A stretch of 38,235 bases of DNA from an uncultured Coriobacteriaceae bacterium. GTDB lineage: Bacteria > Actinomycetota > Coriobacteriia > Coriobacteriales > Atopobiaceae. Below, piece by piece: positions 1 to 11,318 of this stretch. The stretch's first letter is position 1, and each line of letters opens with the position of its first letter. The position numbers were made by a program, and so were the translations under genes. The stretch is taken from the NCBI GenBank assembly GCA_902791035.1, contig CADAUA010000017.1, forward strand, positions 1 to 38,235, written 5' to 3'. The notes below the pieces were generated by a model. It saw only the letters and a program-made list of their open reading frames with translations, was not told where the DNA came from and ran no database searches.

Positions 1-38
1 CGGCTCCGTGCCGCCGCCGCGCGAGGAATGAATATACG

Positions 39-60
39 CCCCCGCGGGCCCCTGCGGGGC
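39..60 (-). terminator. possible terminator hairpin after the phosphohexomutase gene
   Basis: A CCCCGC / GCGGGG stem with an 8-nt loop lies about 50 bp beyond the stop codon of the minus-strand gene. An AT-rich stretch follows, without a clean T-run. I see no gene in positions 1-108. Confidence 0.3.
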
Positions 61-108
61 CTCGCCGGGCATGTACACGATTCCTCCACAAACCGGGGGA
101 CGGGAGGC

Positions 109-1515
109 TCACAGGCCGGCGCGAACCAGCTCGCAGGAGGCGTCGAGCAGCTCGTCGCGCTCGCCCTCCGTGGGAGCCTCCGAGTACACCCTTACGACCG
201 GATCGGTCCGAGATGGTCTCACGAGCACCCAGGAGTCGTCCGCAAAGGTCAGGCGCAGGCCGTCGGCGTGCGAGACCTCGACTGGAGCCCTCCCCGCCAT
301 CTCGGGCGGATTTAGCCCAGGCAGGACGTTGCGGAGGGCCTGGGTGGATGCCGAGTCCAGTCGCACGTCGCGGCGGGCGTAACGCATGCGCCCCACGGAT
401 GCCTCCAGTCCGGCTGCCAGCTGTGAGACCCCCTGGCCACGCTGGGCGATCATCTCCACGAGAAGTAGCGCCACGAGCAACCCATCGCGCTCGTGCAGGT
501 GAGCGGGCACGGCCACGCCCCCATACTCCTCTGCGCCCAACAGGACATCTCCCTCCAGGATTTCCCTGTGGACACCGGAGAATCCCACGGGCACCGTCAC
601 CAGCTCCAGCCCAAGCCGCTCCGCCTGCCTCAACAGATATGCGGAGCACGTGAGGGTGGTCACGACCCTACCCGTCATCCCCCGATCCTCAACGAGGTGG
701 CCGAGCACGAGCGGGGTCACGAGATGGGGCGAGAGAATCCTGCCCTGTTCGTCCACTATGGCCGCCCTGTCGGCATCGCCATCGAGCAGGAGCCCGGCGT
801 CGTAGCCCCCGGCCCTGACCGCTCGCTCGCAGGCATCGGCCCAGGGATCGGCCGGCTCTGGATGAATCCCCCCGAAGTCGGCGAGTTTCTCATCATGTAT
901 CTCTGTCGCCATGCATCCGAGGCTCTCGAGCACGCCGCCGAGGCAACCGACACCCGCCCCATACATGGGATCCACCAATACCTTGAGGCCCGCGGAGGCA
1001 ATGGCATCGCCATCAACCAGCCCCCGCAGGTTGGCGAGGTATGGGCCCATCACGTCCACGACTTCGAAGGCACCCCTGGCACTGGGAGGCATAGCGCCGA
1101 CCAGCTGCTCCACCTGATCCAGGAACTCCCGCGGAGCCGGGCCGCCATCCGAGGCGCGCACCAGGAAGCCCCCATATTCGCAGGAGCGCTCGCTTGCGGT
1201 GAGGACGACCGCCCCTATGGCCGAGCGGTCGCGTGCACACGCCCATGCAATCGCAGGCGTGGGGCAGGCGCGGTCCGACACGCGGACCGCGAGCCCGCAC
1301 GAGGCCAGCACGCCCGCAACCTGACGCGCAAGCTCGTCGGCACCCTCGCGCGTGTCGTAGCCCACGTACACGGTGGCACCTACGGCACCGGCGCCGGCCC
1401 AAGCAACGCCGAGGGCATCGGCCAGCCGGACGACGTTCTCCTCCGAGAAGTCGTCGTCCAGCCGGGCATGCCAGCCGTCGCTGCCAAAGCGGAGTATGCT
1501 CGCGCGTCTATCCAA
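109..1515 (-). CDS. phosphohexomutase (phosphoglucomutase/phosphomannomutase family)
   Basis: This 468-residue protein belongs to the alpha-D-phosphohexomutase family, which interconverts hexose 1- and 6-phosphates. Visible landmarks are the N-terminal FGSDGW substrate segment, the Mg-binding DGDADR loop at residues 245-250, a GAEEYGG sugar-specificity loop near residue 325 and a C-terminal RPSRTDP phosphate-binding loop. The phosphoserine loop is unusual: it reads TASERS (Ser108) where the family normally has TASHNP. The serine is kept, but the following His-Asn-Pro is lost. The ATG overlaps the end of galU by 8 bp, so the two are translationally coupled. A mutase making glucose 1-phosphate beside a UDP-glucose pyrophosphorylase suggests UDP-glucose supply. 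Whether glucose or mannose phosphate is preferred cannot be read from the sequence. Confidence 0.88.
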   Translation of the reverse strand: MDRRASILRFGSDGWHARLDDDFSEENVVRLADALGVAWAGAGAVGATVYVGYDTREGADELARQVAGVLASCGLAVRVSDRACPTPAIAWACARDRSAIGAVVLTASERSCEYGGFLVRASDGGPAPREFLDQVEQLVGAMPPSARGAFEVVDVMGPYLANLRGLVDGDAIASAGLKVLVDPMYGAGVGCLGGVLESLGCMATEIHDEKLADFGGIHPEPADPWADACERAVRAGGYDAGLLLDGDADRAAIVDEQGRILSPHLVTPLVLGHLVEDRGMTGRVVTTLTCSAYLLRQAERLGLELVTVPVGFSGVHREILEGDVLLGAEEYGGVAVPAHLHERDGLLVALLLVEMIAQRGQGVSQLAAGLEASVGRMRYARRDVRLDSASTQALRNVLPGLNPPEMAGRAPVEVSHADGLRLTFADDSWVLVRPSRTDPVVRVYSEAPTEGERDELLDASCELVRAGL

Positions 1516-2416
1516 GGAGCTCCGCGCCCCTCCTTCCCAGGGCCTCCCGGAAGGCCTCCGCGGTCTTCTCGTCCTCGAGCGCCAGACGGGCGTTTGTTGC
1601 CGCCCATGCGGCCGGGGTACCCGTGTCGCAGCCCTCCTCGGGATCCACCACCAGCGCGTACATCTCCTCCTCGGCGAGCAGGCGCTCCATGGCGTCGGTG
1701 AGCTGGATCTCGTTGCCGGCGCCGGGGCCTTGGGTGGCCAGGAGCTCCATGATGCGGGGACTCAGCAGGTAGCGACCGACGATGAAGAGGTGCGAGGGCG
1801 CATCCTCGGGCTTGGGCTTCTCCACGAGGCCGCTCACCTTCCAGACGGCGCCCTCCTCCTCGCCGGAGGCCTCGGTGCCCGGGTAGGACCCCACGCACTC
1901 GCCGGCGATGATCCCGTAGCGGCTCACCTGGTCGGCGGGCACCGGCGCCACCGCGATGACAGACGCACCACCATGCTCGCGCGAGACCTCCGCCATGCGC
2001 ACGCACATCTGACGGTCGGGGACGAAGTAGTCGCCCAGGAGGACGAAGAAGGGCTCACCGTCGTCAACCGCACCGGCGGCGCAGAGCACGGCATGCCCCA
2101 GACCGCGAGGATTGTCTTGATAGACGAACGACACGGGCAGCGACGCGGCCTCGTGCACGCGGTCTGCCTGGCCGTCCTTGCCACGGGATCGGAGCATTTG
2201 CTCGAAGTCCTCGTCCACCGAGAAGTACCGCTCGATCTCGGGCTTCTCGCGCGAGTTGACGATGACCACGCCGGTCACGCCCTCCGGCTCGAGAGCCTCC
2301 TCCACCACATACTGGATGACGGGCTTGTCGAGCACGGGGAGGAGCTCCTTGGGCGTGCACCTCGTTGCCGGAAGAAAGCGCGTCCCTAGACCTGCCGCAG
2401 GTATGACTGCCTTCAT
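1508..2416 (-). CDS. galU: UTP-glucose-1-phosphate uridylyltransferase
   Basis: GalU makes UDP-glucose from UTP and glucose 1-phosphate for envelope glycans. The 302-residue protein has the nucleotide-binding signature AAGLGTRFLPAT near the N terminus, followed by TPKELLPVLDKPVIQYVVEE, which is diagnostic of the family. VEKP near residue 195 and the GNEIQLTDA stretch near residue 230 are further hallmarks. The length is typical. The ATG at 2416 has a GAAGGG ribosome site. It is the first gene of a two-gene unit with the overlapping phosphohexomutase. The upstream gap to the repressor gene carries a terminator hairpin, so galU probably has its own promoter; I could not define one convincingly. 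Confidence 0.95.
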   Translation of the reverse strand: MKAVIPAAGLGTRFLPATRCTPKELLPVLDKPVIQYVVEEALEPEGVTGVVIVNSREKPEIERYFSVDEDFEQMLRSRGKDGQADRVHEAASLPVSFVYQDNPRGLGHAVLCAAGAVDDGEPFFVLLGDYFVPDRQMCVRMAEVSREHGGASVIAVAPVPADQVSRYGIIAGECVGSYPGTEASGEEEGAVWKVSGLVEKPKPEDAPSHLFIVGRYLLSPRIMELLATQGPGAGNEIQLTDAMERLLAEEEMYALVVDPEEGCDTGTPAAWAATNARLALEDEKTAEAFREALGRRGAELLG

Positions 2417-2522
2417 GTTGTTCCCTTCTGCTGAGACGGCCGTGCGCCGCTACTGGGCGATTGAACCATACCCCATAGGGGGCCAGCTGATGCAGTCCCC
2501 GGGGCGAGCGGGCACAGAAGGC

Positions 2523-2552
2523 GGCCCTCCGCACGCTTGCGCGCGGAGGGCC
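2523..2552 (-). terminator. hairpin terminator after the DtxR/MntR-type gene
   Basis: A perfect 10-bp stem (GGCCCTCCGC / GCGGAGGGCC) with a 10-nt loop starts 45 bp beyond the stop codon at 2597. There is no long T-run. It separates the repressor from galU. Confidence 0.55.
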
Positions 2553-2596
2553 ACAGGGTGTCCACATTCTTGGGCGAAGGTGATGGGGCCGCGCCG

Positions 2597-3019
2597 TCAG
2601 GACTCGATCTGGATTCCCTGACCCTCGAGGTAGGAGATCAGGCGCTCCATGGTGTCGGCCGAGAGAACGTGCTCCATGAGGCAGGCCTCCTCGTCCGCGG
2701 TGCCCGCCTCGACGCCCAGGTCCTTCTCGAGGAATGTCCGCAGCGCGCGGTGGGCGCGCCACACCGTGCGCGCGTAGCTGCGACCCGTGTCCGTGAGGAG
2801 CACGCGACCGTAGCGGTTCTGGTTGACCATCCCCTGCTCCTTGAGCATGGAGAGGGCCTTGTTCACGCTCGCCTTGGACACGTCCAGGCGCTCGGCCACG
2901 TCCACCGACCGCACGCCTGCCTCCTCGGGTCCCTCGACAGCCAGGCAGTAGATGGCCTCGAGATAGTCCTCCCCTGCCCGCGTGAGGGAATGGTCTTCCA
3001 TGACCCCTGTGTTCATCAT
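2597..3019 (-). CDS. DtxR/MntR-family metal-dependent transcriptional repressor
   Basis: The 140-residue protein has an N-terminal winged helix-turn-helix (about residues 35-75, with VDVAERLDVSKASVNKALSML) and a metal-dependent dimerisation domain. It would repress metal-uptake genes when loaded with Fe(II) or Mn(II). Ligand positions look mixed. Asp18 and Glu21 (GEDYLEAIY) match the MntR pair, while Cys113 in CLMEH falls where DtxR has Cys102 and MntR has Glu99. Metal preference is therefore unclear. I chose the ATG at 3019 because GAGG precedes it by 7 nt; the reading frame stays open 69 nt further upstream without a ribosome site. There is no SH3 domain, as in MntR. The feoAB gene at 30006-32378 is a candidate target, by inference only. 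Confidence 0.85.
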   Translation of the reverse strand: MMNTGVMEDHSLTRAGEDYLEAIYCLAVEGPEEAGVRSVDVAERLDVSKASVNKALSMLKEQGMVNQNRYGRVLLTDTGRSYARTVWRAHRALRTFLEKDLGVEAGTADEEACLMEHVLSADTMERLISYLEGQGIQIES

Positions 3020-3096
3020 TGGGGAACCTCCGTGCATCCATAGGGAACGCGCAGCGGCGTCCCTCGTTTTTTGACGGATTGTACCCAAACCTCAGC

Positions 3097-4293
3097 CTAA
3101 CGGGACGTCGAGCCTGAACCTGTGGAGGAGCCTTGGCCAGTCATCGCAGTGCCTTCGGTCGCGTCGGCTTCGTTGGCACCCGTGGCGTCGTCGTCCGTGG
3201 CGCCATCGTCCGCGTCGTCCTCGTCAGATCCGTAGCGATCGCCCTTCTGGTAGCCGAAGAGCCCCTCGTCGAAGCTGGAGGGATCGCCTCCCGCATCGAT
3301 GACCTTCATCATCTCGGCCGTGGCATCCCAGTCGGCGATCACGTACGACACGCCGCCTATCTCCTCGGCCACAGAAGGCACGAACGCCGTATAGATGCCG
3401 GTCTCCACGTCCAGTCCCTGCATCTCCGTAGCCAGGTCGACGATCTGGGAGACCGTGAGGTCGGTGGTCACCACGTCTGCCGTGGCATTGACCAGGTTTA
3501 CGATGGTAACGGGGTCGTAGGAGCTCATGATCTGGGAGAGCATGGCCTTGATGAAGGTGCGCTGGTGCCGCATGCGGGTGTAGTCGCCATCCACGAAGTG
3601 ACGGCAGCGGCAGTAGAAGAGGGCCTGCTCGCCATCGAGCCTCTGCACGCCTGGCTGGAGCTCCGTGACCACGTCGAAGTTCTCGTCATCGAACATGTAC
3701 TGATCCACGTCCACGACCACGCCACCCATGGCATCCGTGATGGTGGAGAGCCCGTCGAAGGAGACCTCGGCGTAGTGGGCGATGTCCACGTCGAAGAGCT
3801 CGCTCACTATCTGCACCATGCCGGCGGCACCCGCGTAGGTGTGCACGCCGTTGATCTTCATCGTCTCGCCCTTCCACGTGACCTTGGTGTCGCGGGGAAT
3901 CGAGAGCAGCGTGGCGCGCTTGGACTTGGGGTCCACGCGCGCCAGTATGATCGTGTCCGCACGGTAGTCCGTCTCGCCGGGACGTCCGTCGGTACCGAGG
4001 AGAAGGACGTAGTAGGGGTCCGAGGGGGCCTTCTCCTCGGCCAGGCTCTCGCGGAGCTCGGTGTCCACGACCTGCTCGTCGTTCATCCGCCGCTGGATGT
4101 CGTTGGTCCAGAACGCCAGGGCCGCCGCCCCCACTGCCAGGACGGCCGCGACAACGATGAGCACCCGCCCCGCGACACCCAGCCGTCTCTTCCTACGCCT
4201 CTCTGCCTGGTATCTGGACACGTCCGCCCGGCGGTAGCCCGTGTCTTGGGCAGCGTGCGCCGGAGGGTCCCCGGAGTCCTTGAAGCGTGCCAT
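3097..4293 (-). CDS. LytR-CpsA-Psr (LCP) family cell-wall glycopolymer ligase
   Basis: LCP proteins transfer undecaprenyl-linked glycopolymers to peptidoglycan at the outer face of the membrane. The 398-residue protein has a basic cytoplasmic N terminus, one transmembrane helix (about residues 39-61) and an extracellular LCP domain (about 90-310). Family signatures are LLLGTDGRPGE, RADTIILARVDP, LLSIPRDTKV, INGVHTYAG, GGVVVDVD and the arginine-rich CRCRHFVDGDYTRMRHQR segment. The last 60 residues are a low-complexity Asp/Ala/Thr/Gly tail. It follows murA by 24 bp on the same strand, fitting a cell-wall unit. The C-terminal tail is probably disordered; its role is unknown. Confidence 0.92.
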   Translation of the reverse strand: MARFKDSGDPPAHAAQDTGYRRADVSRYQAERRRKRRLGVAGRVLIVVAAVLAVGAAALAFWTNDIQRRMNDEQVVDTELRESLAEEKAPSDPYYVLLLGTDGRPGETDYRADTIILARVDPKSKRATLLSIPRDTKVTWKGETMKINGVHTYAGAAGMVQIVSELFDVDIAHYAEVSFDGLSTITDAMGGVVVDVDQYMFDDENFDVVTELQPGVQRLDGEQALFYCRCRHFVDGDYTRMRHQRTFIKAMLSQIMSSYDPVTIVNLVNATADVVTTDLTVSQIVDLATEMQGLDVETGIYTAFVPSVAEEIGGVSYVIADWDATAEMMKVIDAGGDPSSFDEGLFGYQKGDRYGSDEDDADDGATDDDATGANEADATEGTAMTGQGSSTGSGSTSR

Positions 4294-4317
4294 GGAGGCG
4301 CCCCCTTACCTAGGCTC

Positions 4318-5604
4318 CTAGTCGGCGAGAAGGTCGACGTCTGGGAGACTCGCCCGCTCGGCCTTGGCGCCAAGCGAGACCAGCTTCCCCACGAAGTCCT
4401 CGTAGCCACGGTCGATGTGGTGGATGTCCGAGATGGTGGTCACGCCATCGGCCACGAGCGCCGCCATCGCTAGCGCCGCCCCACCACGCAGGTCGGGTGA
4501 CTTGACCTGGGCACCCGAGAAGCCCGGAACCCCATGCACGATGGCGTGATGCCCCTCAATCACGATGTTCGCCCCCATGCGCTGGAGCTCGCTCGCGAAC
4601 ATGAAACGGCTCTCGAAGACGTTCTCGGTGATGATGCACGACCCATTGGCCATGGCCAAAAGGCACATGGTCTGTGCCTGCATGTCGGTGGGGAAGCCCG
4701 GGAAGGGCAGGGTCTGGATGTCCGTGGGGACGATCTGGCCCTCACGCCAGCAAGTGGCCTCCCGGTCGCCACGCTCCACATGGATGCCCATCTGCTCGAA
4801 CTTCTTGAGCACGAGTCCCAGATGGCGGGGCTCGAAGCCCTTGACCGTCACGGGCTCGCCGCAGAGGCCGCCGATGGCCAGGAAGGTCCCCGCCTCGATG
4901 CGGTCGCCCACGACCGTGTGGTCCACGGGATGCAGGTCCTCGGCCACGCCCTCTATCTCGATGACGGGGGATCCGGCGCCCTTGATGTGGGCCCCCATCT
5001 CGTTGAGCATGTTTGCCAGGTCCACGATCTCGGGCTCGCGGGCCGCGTTGTCGATCACGGTCGTGCCCTTGGCGTGGACGCTCGCCATCATGAGGTTCTC
5101 GGTGGCGCCCACGGACGCGAAGGCCAAGGTCACGGTGTCGCCCACCAGGCCGTGCGGCGTGGTCGCGTGGATGTTGCCGTGGTCCACCCTGAAGGCCACC
5201 CCTAGGGCCTCCAGGCCCAGGATGTGCATGTCTATCTTGCGGGCGCCGATGTTGCAGCCGCCGGGCATGGCCACGATGGCCTTGCCAAAGCGGGCCAGGA
5301 GCGGCCCCAGCACCGCCGTGGAGGCGCGCATCTGCGCCACCAGGCTGTAGGGGGTCTCCCACTTGTCGACCCCGGAGGTGTCGATCCTGAGCTCGTGGAC
5401 GCCCAGGACCTCGATCTTTGCCCCCAGGCACTTGAGCACCTTGCCCATCACGTGCACGTCCGCGATGTTGGGGACGTTGCGCAGGGTGGTCACGCCTGGC
5501 GCCATGATGGTGGCAGCCATGAGCTTGAGGGCGGAGTTCTTGGCACCCTCCACCGCGACCGTGCCAGTTATGGGATGGCCACCTTCGATCTGTATGACGT
5601 CCAT
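4318..5604 (-). CDS. murA: UDP-N-acetylglucosamine 1-carboxyvinyltransferase
   Basis: MurA catalyses the first committed step of peptidoglycan synthesis, moving enolpyruvate from PEP to UDP-GlcNAc in the cytoplasm. The 428-residue protein has Lys22-Asn23 in EGAKNSALKL and the catalytic cysteine Cys117 in PGGCNIGAR. Because the cysteine is present (not Asp), the enzyme is predicted to be fosfomycin-sensitive. FPTDMQAQ, FESRFMFASEL and the DLRGGAALAMAAL segment are further hallmarks. The ATG at 5604 follows a CGGAGGGTG ribosome site; the open frame extends upstream to 5979 but only as non-homologous sequence. It lies 82 bp beyond atpC, a placement also seen in other Gram-positive genomes. Confidence 0.97.
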   Translation of the reverse strand: MDVIQIEGGHPITGTVAVEGAKNSALKLMAATIMAPGVTTLRNVPNIADVHVMGKVLKCLGAKIEVLGVHELRIDTSGVDKWETPYSLVAQMRASTAVLGPLLARFGKAIVAMPGGCNIGARKIDMHILGLEALGVAFRVDHGNIHATTPHGLVGDTVTLAFASVGATENLMMASVHAKGTTVIDNAAREPEIVDLANMLNEMGAHIKGAGSPVIEIEGVAEDLHPVDHTVVGDRIEAGTFLAIGGLCGEPVTVKGFEPRHLGLVLKKFEQMGIHVERGDREATCWREGQIVPTDIQTLPFPGFPTDMQAQTMCLLAMANGSCIITENVFESRFMFASELQRMGANIVIEGHHAIVHGVPGFSGAQVKSPDLRGGAALAMAALVADGVTTISDIHHIDRGYEDFVGKLVSLGAKAERASLPDVDLLAD

Positions 5605-5686
5605 GCACCCTCCGTACAGGCTCCATAGCGAGACGGGCCTGCGCGAGGCAGACCCGTCCACTCGAAGCAATCCCTGTGAGCCAAGG

Positions 5687-6118
5687 CTACTTCTTCTGTA
5701 CCTTGGCCTTGTCCGACTGTTCGAGCAGCAGCTGACACCAGTGTATCTTGTTCTGGAAGTACGCGCGACGGTGGTCTCCCTCCGGAAGCGCGTCGCGGTG
5801 CCGCTGTGCCTCCTCCATGGTCTGGCGAACCACCTCGGGCTCGATGTCGTCGGCCAGACGGGCGTGGTCGGCCAGGACAATGACCACGTCGTCCTTGACC
5901 TCGGCATAGCCGCCCGAGATGACCACCTTGCGCACGCCACCGCCCCGCTCGTCGGGACGGGTGAGCCGCACCACGCCATCGCCCAGGGCGCAGATCATGG
6001 CGGAGTGTCCCGGCCACACGCCCAGCTCGCCCGTGGGGGTCACGAGGATCGCATGGGCCATGGTGCCCTCGTAGACGAGCTTGTCGGGTCGCACGATCTG
6101 TACGGTGAGGTTTGCCAT
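5687..6118 (-). CDS. atpC: ATP synthase F1 epsilon subunit
   Basis: This is the epsilon subunit of the F1 rotor central stalk, which couples and regulates ATP hydrolysis. The 143-residue protein starts MANLTVQIVRPDKLVYEG. It has the conserved beta-sandwich segment TPTGELGVWPGHSAMI, then GGYAEVKDDVVIVLAD and a C-terminal helical stretch. The C-terminal region (residues 95-143) is charged and ends in KAKVQKK. The ATG at 6118 has an AGGGA ribosome site and lies 11 bp after the atpD stop, so it is the last gene of the atp operon. Confidence 0.95.
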   Translation of the reverse strand: MANLTVQIVRPDKLVYEGTMAHAILVTPTGELGVWPGHSAMICALGDGVVRLTRPDERGGGVRKVVISGGYAEVKDDVVIVLADHARLADDIEPEVVRQTMEEAQRHRDALPEGDHRRAYFQNKIHWCQLLLEQSDKAKVQKK

Positions 6119-6129
6119 GCGTCGCTTCC

Positions 6130-8539
<2,410 letters not shown>

Positions 8540-8549
8540 CTGCCGCTTC

Positions 8550-10211
8550 CTACGCCTCTGTGCCGGCGGCGTTCTCGTCCGGCACCGTCTGCTCGTCCTC
8601 GTCGGACTTGCGCGGGTGCTCCTCGAGGTAGAACTTCTTGAAGTGATCCAGGTGGAGCTTGATCCGCTCCTGCAGGGCGTCGTCCATCTTGCCCTTGCGG
8701 ATCTCGCGCCGAACCGCCTCGTGGCGCTCGTTCATGTACTTGATAAGCTCGTCCCTGTACCGCAGGACCTCGTCGAGCTCCAGGTCGTCCAGGTAGCCCT
8801 CCTTGCCGGCAAAGAGCACCAGCACCTGGTCCACCGCGTCGATGGCGTCGTAGCGGCCCTGCTTGAGAAGCTCCGTCATGCGGGCACCGTGCGTGAGCTG
8901 GTGCTGCGTGGCGGCGTCGAGGTCGCTGCCGAACTGCGCGAAGGCCTGCTGCTCGCGGTAGGAGGCAAGGTCGAGCCTTAGGGTGCCCGAGACCTGCTTC
9001 ATGGCCTTGAGCTGGGCCGCACCACCCACGCGGGAGACCGAGATGCCCACGTCGACTGCCGGGCGCTGGCCCTGGAAGAAGAGGTTGGACTGCAGGTAGA
9101 TCTGGCCGTCGGTGATGGAGATCACGTTCGTGGGGATGTAGGCCGAGACGTCGCCCTCCTGGGTCTCGATGATGGGCAGTGCCGTCATCGAGCCGCCGCC
9201 GTTCTTGTCGGAGAGCTTGCAGGCACGCTCCAGCAGGCGGGAGTGCAGGTAGAAGATGTCGCCGGGGTAGGCCTCGCGTCCGGGCGGACGGTGCAGCGTG
9301 AGCGACATCTGACGATAGGCCACGGCCTGCTTGGACAGGTCGTCGTAGACCACCAGCACGTGGCCGCCGGGGTTGGTCTCGGAGGCGGGCTTGCCGTTGG
9401 AGCCGTTGTACATGAAGTACTCGCCGATGGCCGCGCCGGCCATGGGAGCTATGTACTGCATGGGCGCGGAGTCGGCAGCGGTGGCCGCCACGATGATGGT
9501 GCGGTCCAGCACGCCGTGGTTCTTGAGGGCCTGACGGATGGTCGCCACCGTGGAGGCCTTCTGGCCGATGGCCACGTAGATGCAGATGATGTCGGTGTCT
9601 TTTTGGTTGACGATCGTGTCGATGGCGATGGAGGTCTTGCCCGTCTTGCGGTCGCCGATGATGAGCTCGCGCTGGCCACGGCCGATGGGGATCATGGCGT
9701 CGATGGCCAGGAGGCCGGTCTGCACGGGCTCGCATACGGGTTGGCGCTCCATGATGCCGGGAGCCTTGAACTCGATGGGGCGGCGGTGCGTCGTGTCGAT
9801 GGGGCGGCGGTGCGTGGTGTCGATGGGGCCGAGGCCGTCGATGGGCTGGCCCAGGGGGTTGACCACGCGGCCGAGCATGCGGTGGCCCACCGGGATGTCC
9901 ATGACGCGGCCCGTGGTCTTGCAGACGTCACCGGCCTTGACGGTGTCGGCCTCGCCGAAGATCACGGCGCCGACCTCGTCCTGGTCCAGGTTCTGCACCA
10001 AGCCGTACACGGAGCGCCCGGTCATGGAGCTCACGAACTGCAGGAGCTCGCCCTCCATGGCGCTCCGAAGACCAGACACATGCGCGACGCCGTCGCCCAC
10101 CGAGGTGACCACCGAGGACTCCTGGCGGTCGACCGTGGCGCCGATCTCCGCGAGTTCCTCGCGGAGCGTCTCCATGATCTGATCGGAGCTTATTTGCTGA
10201 GTGTTGTTCAT
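8550..10211 (-). CDS. atpA: ATP synthase F1 alpha subunit, with an 8-residue tandem duplication
   Basis: The non-catalytic nucleotide-binding alpha subunit has 553 residues. Walker A is GDRKTGKTS at residues 186-194; [11 protein letters not shown] and [13 protein letters not shown] are family hallmarks. The segment that usually reads GPI(E/D)TT.RRPIE occurs with an 8-residue tandem repeat: PIDTTHRR at 129-136 and again at 137-144. The DNA copies are 24 bp each (9773-9796 and 9797-9820) and differ at one base. The linker lies between the beta-barrel domain and the nucleotide-binding domain. The C terminus carries an acidic tail longer than usual ([16 protein letters not shown]). The start overlaps the atpH stop in an ATGA arrangement. 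Confidence 0.97.
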   Translation of the reverse strand: MNNTQQISSDQIMETLREELAEIGATVDRQESSVVTSVGDGVAHVSGLRSAMEGELLQFVSSMTGRSVYGLVQNLDQDEVGAVIFGEADTVKAGDVCKTTGRVMDIPVGHRMLGRVVNPLGQPIDGLGPIDTTHRRPIDTTHRRPIEFKAPGIMERQPVCEPVQTGLLAIDAMIPIGRGQRELIIGDRKTGKTSIAIDTIVNQKDTDIICIYVAIGQKASTVATIRQALKNHGVLDRTIIVAATAADSAPMQYIAPMAGAAIGEYFMYNGSNGKPASETNPGGHVLVVYDDLSKQAVAYRQMSLTLHRPPGREAYPGDIFYLHSRLLERACKLSDKNGGGSMTALPIIETQEGDVSAYIPTNVISITDGQIYLQSNLFFQGQRPAVDVGISVSRVGGAAQLKAMKQVSGTLRLDLASYREQQAFAQFGSDLDAATQHQLTHGARMTELLKQGRYDAIDAVDQVLVLFAGKEGYLDDLELDEVLRYRDELIKYMNERHEAVRREIRKGKMDDALQERIKLHLDHFKKFYLEEHPRKSDEDEQTVPDENAAGTEA

Positions 10212-10678
10212 TCTTCACTTCCGATGAAGGAGGACGAGAGCTTCTCCCTGATGTTGGAAAGCTGCGCGCGCACCGAGGCGTCGTAGCGCTTGCCACGGGC
10301 CTCGACCACCAGGCCACCGATGATGGCGGGGTCGACGCGCTCCACGAGGTAGATGGGCTGGCTCGCCTTGGCCTGGAGGGTGGAGCGGACCTTGTTGCGC
10401 AGGTCGTCGTCCATGGGCACCGCAGTAGTCACCGTGACGGAGAGAGTGCGGTCGCCGCGGTCGAGGAGCGACTTGTACTCGTTTGCGACCTCCTCGACCA
10501 GGTGCATGTCGTCGTCCTGGTGCATGGCCAGGAGGGTCTCCAGGACCTCCGGCGAGAACTTGACGGCGTGGTTCCACTGCACGAGGTCCAGGTTCTCGCG
10601 GTCCTCGGACTGGGCCGCGTCCATGAGGGCGCGGGTGTACGCCTCGATCTTCTCCTTGTCCCTAGGATTCGTCGCCAT
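10208..10678 (-). CDS. atpH: ATP synthase F1 delta subunit
   Basis: The delta (OSCP-like) subunit joins the peripheral stalk to the top of F1. The 156-residue protein has an N-terminal helical part with [10 protein letters not shown] and the C-terminal family signature [21 protein letters not shown], which is the best-conserved part of AtpH. I chose ATG 10678 ([10 protein letters not shown]) over a TTG 21 nt upstream. The start overlaps the end of atpF by 17 bp, and the stop overlaps the atpA ATG by 4 bp. At 156 residues it is slightly shorter than the usual 175-180, mainly at the N terminus. Confidence 0.93.
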   Translation of the reverse strand: MATNPRDKEKIEAYTRALMDAAQSEDRENLDLVQWNHAVKFSPEVLETLLAMHQDDDMHLVEEVANEYKSLLDRGDRTLSVTVTTAVPMDDDLRNKVRSTLQAKASQPIYLVERVDPAIIGGLVVEARGKRYDASVRAQLSNIREKLSSSFIGSEE

Positions 10679-11279
10679 TGTCCTCGCCCACCTCCGCAAG
10701 GTACTTCTCGGCCAGCTTGCGCTGCTGGTCCTCCGTGAGCGCGTCGCCCACTATCTTGGAGGCGATCTCCACGGAGAGGTCCACGACGGAGCCGGACAGC
10801 TCGATCATGGCCTTGTTGCGCTCGGACCTGATGGCGTCGTGGGCCTTGGCGATGGTGGCGGCGGCGTCCTCCTGGGCCTTGGCCAGGATCTCCGAGCGCT
10901 GGGCCTCGGCCTCGCGCTTGGCCTCGGAGACGATGTCGTCGGCCTGGCGGCGGGCGTCCTCGAGCCTCCGCTCGTACTCCCTCTCGTACTCCGCGGCGGT
11001 CTCCTTGGACTTGGCCGCGTCGTCGAGGTCGGTCCTGATCCTGTTCTCGCGGTCGTCCATGGCCTTGAGGACCACGGGCCACGCGAACTTCCTCATGATG
11101 ACGAAGATGATGACGAAGGCGATGCACGCGGGCACGAACTCCGCCGGCTTGGGGAGCAGGAGGGCCATGCCACCGGACTGCTCCTCGGCGAGTGCCATCG
11201 CGGGGCAGGCAAGCGCGACGAGCCCCGCCGCGCCGGCAACGCATGCCCTGCGCGTCATTTCCTTCTTGCTGGTAGACAT
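10662..11279 (-). CDS. atpF: ATP synthase Fo b subunit with a predicted signal peptide
   Basis: Subunit b is the membrane-anchored peripheral stalk. The 205-residue protein has a single stalk-type transmembrane helix (about residues 48-63) running into MRKFAWPVVLKAMDDREN. A long charged coiled coil follows (about 75-190). Unusually, an extra N-terminal segment reads like a classical signal peptide: basic MSTSKKEMTRR, a hydrophobic Ala/Gly/Leu core and a cleavage-like PAMALA-EEQ near residue 31. No lipobox is evident. The gene is in the normal operon position between atpE and atpH. Confidence 0.94.
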   Translation of the reverse strand: MSTSKKEMTRRACVAGAAGLVALACPAMALAEEQSGGMALLLPKPAEFVPACIAFVIIFVIMRKFAWPVVLKAMDDRENRIRTDLDDAAKSKETAAEYEREYERRLEDARRQADDIVSEAKREAEAQRSEILAKAQEDAAATIAKAHDAIRSERNKAMIELSGSVVDLSVEIASKIVGDALTEDQQRKLAEKYLAEVGEDNGDES

Positions 11280-11318
11280 TCCCTAGCTCCCCTCAGCTAA
11301 TCCGTCCTCGCACGCCGC

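Noticed and set aside
3133..4473. 446-codon plus-strand open frame antisense to the LCP gene and murA end
   Set aside because: It covers parts of two unrelated conserved genes on the other strand and has Val/His/Gly-rich composition.
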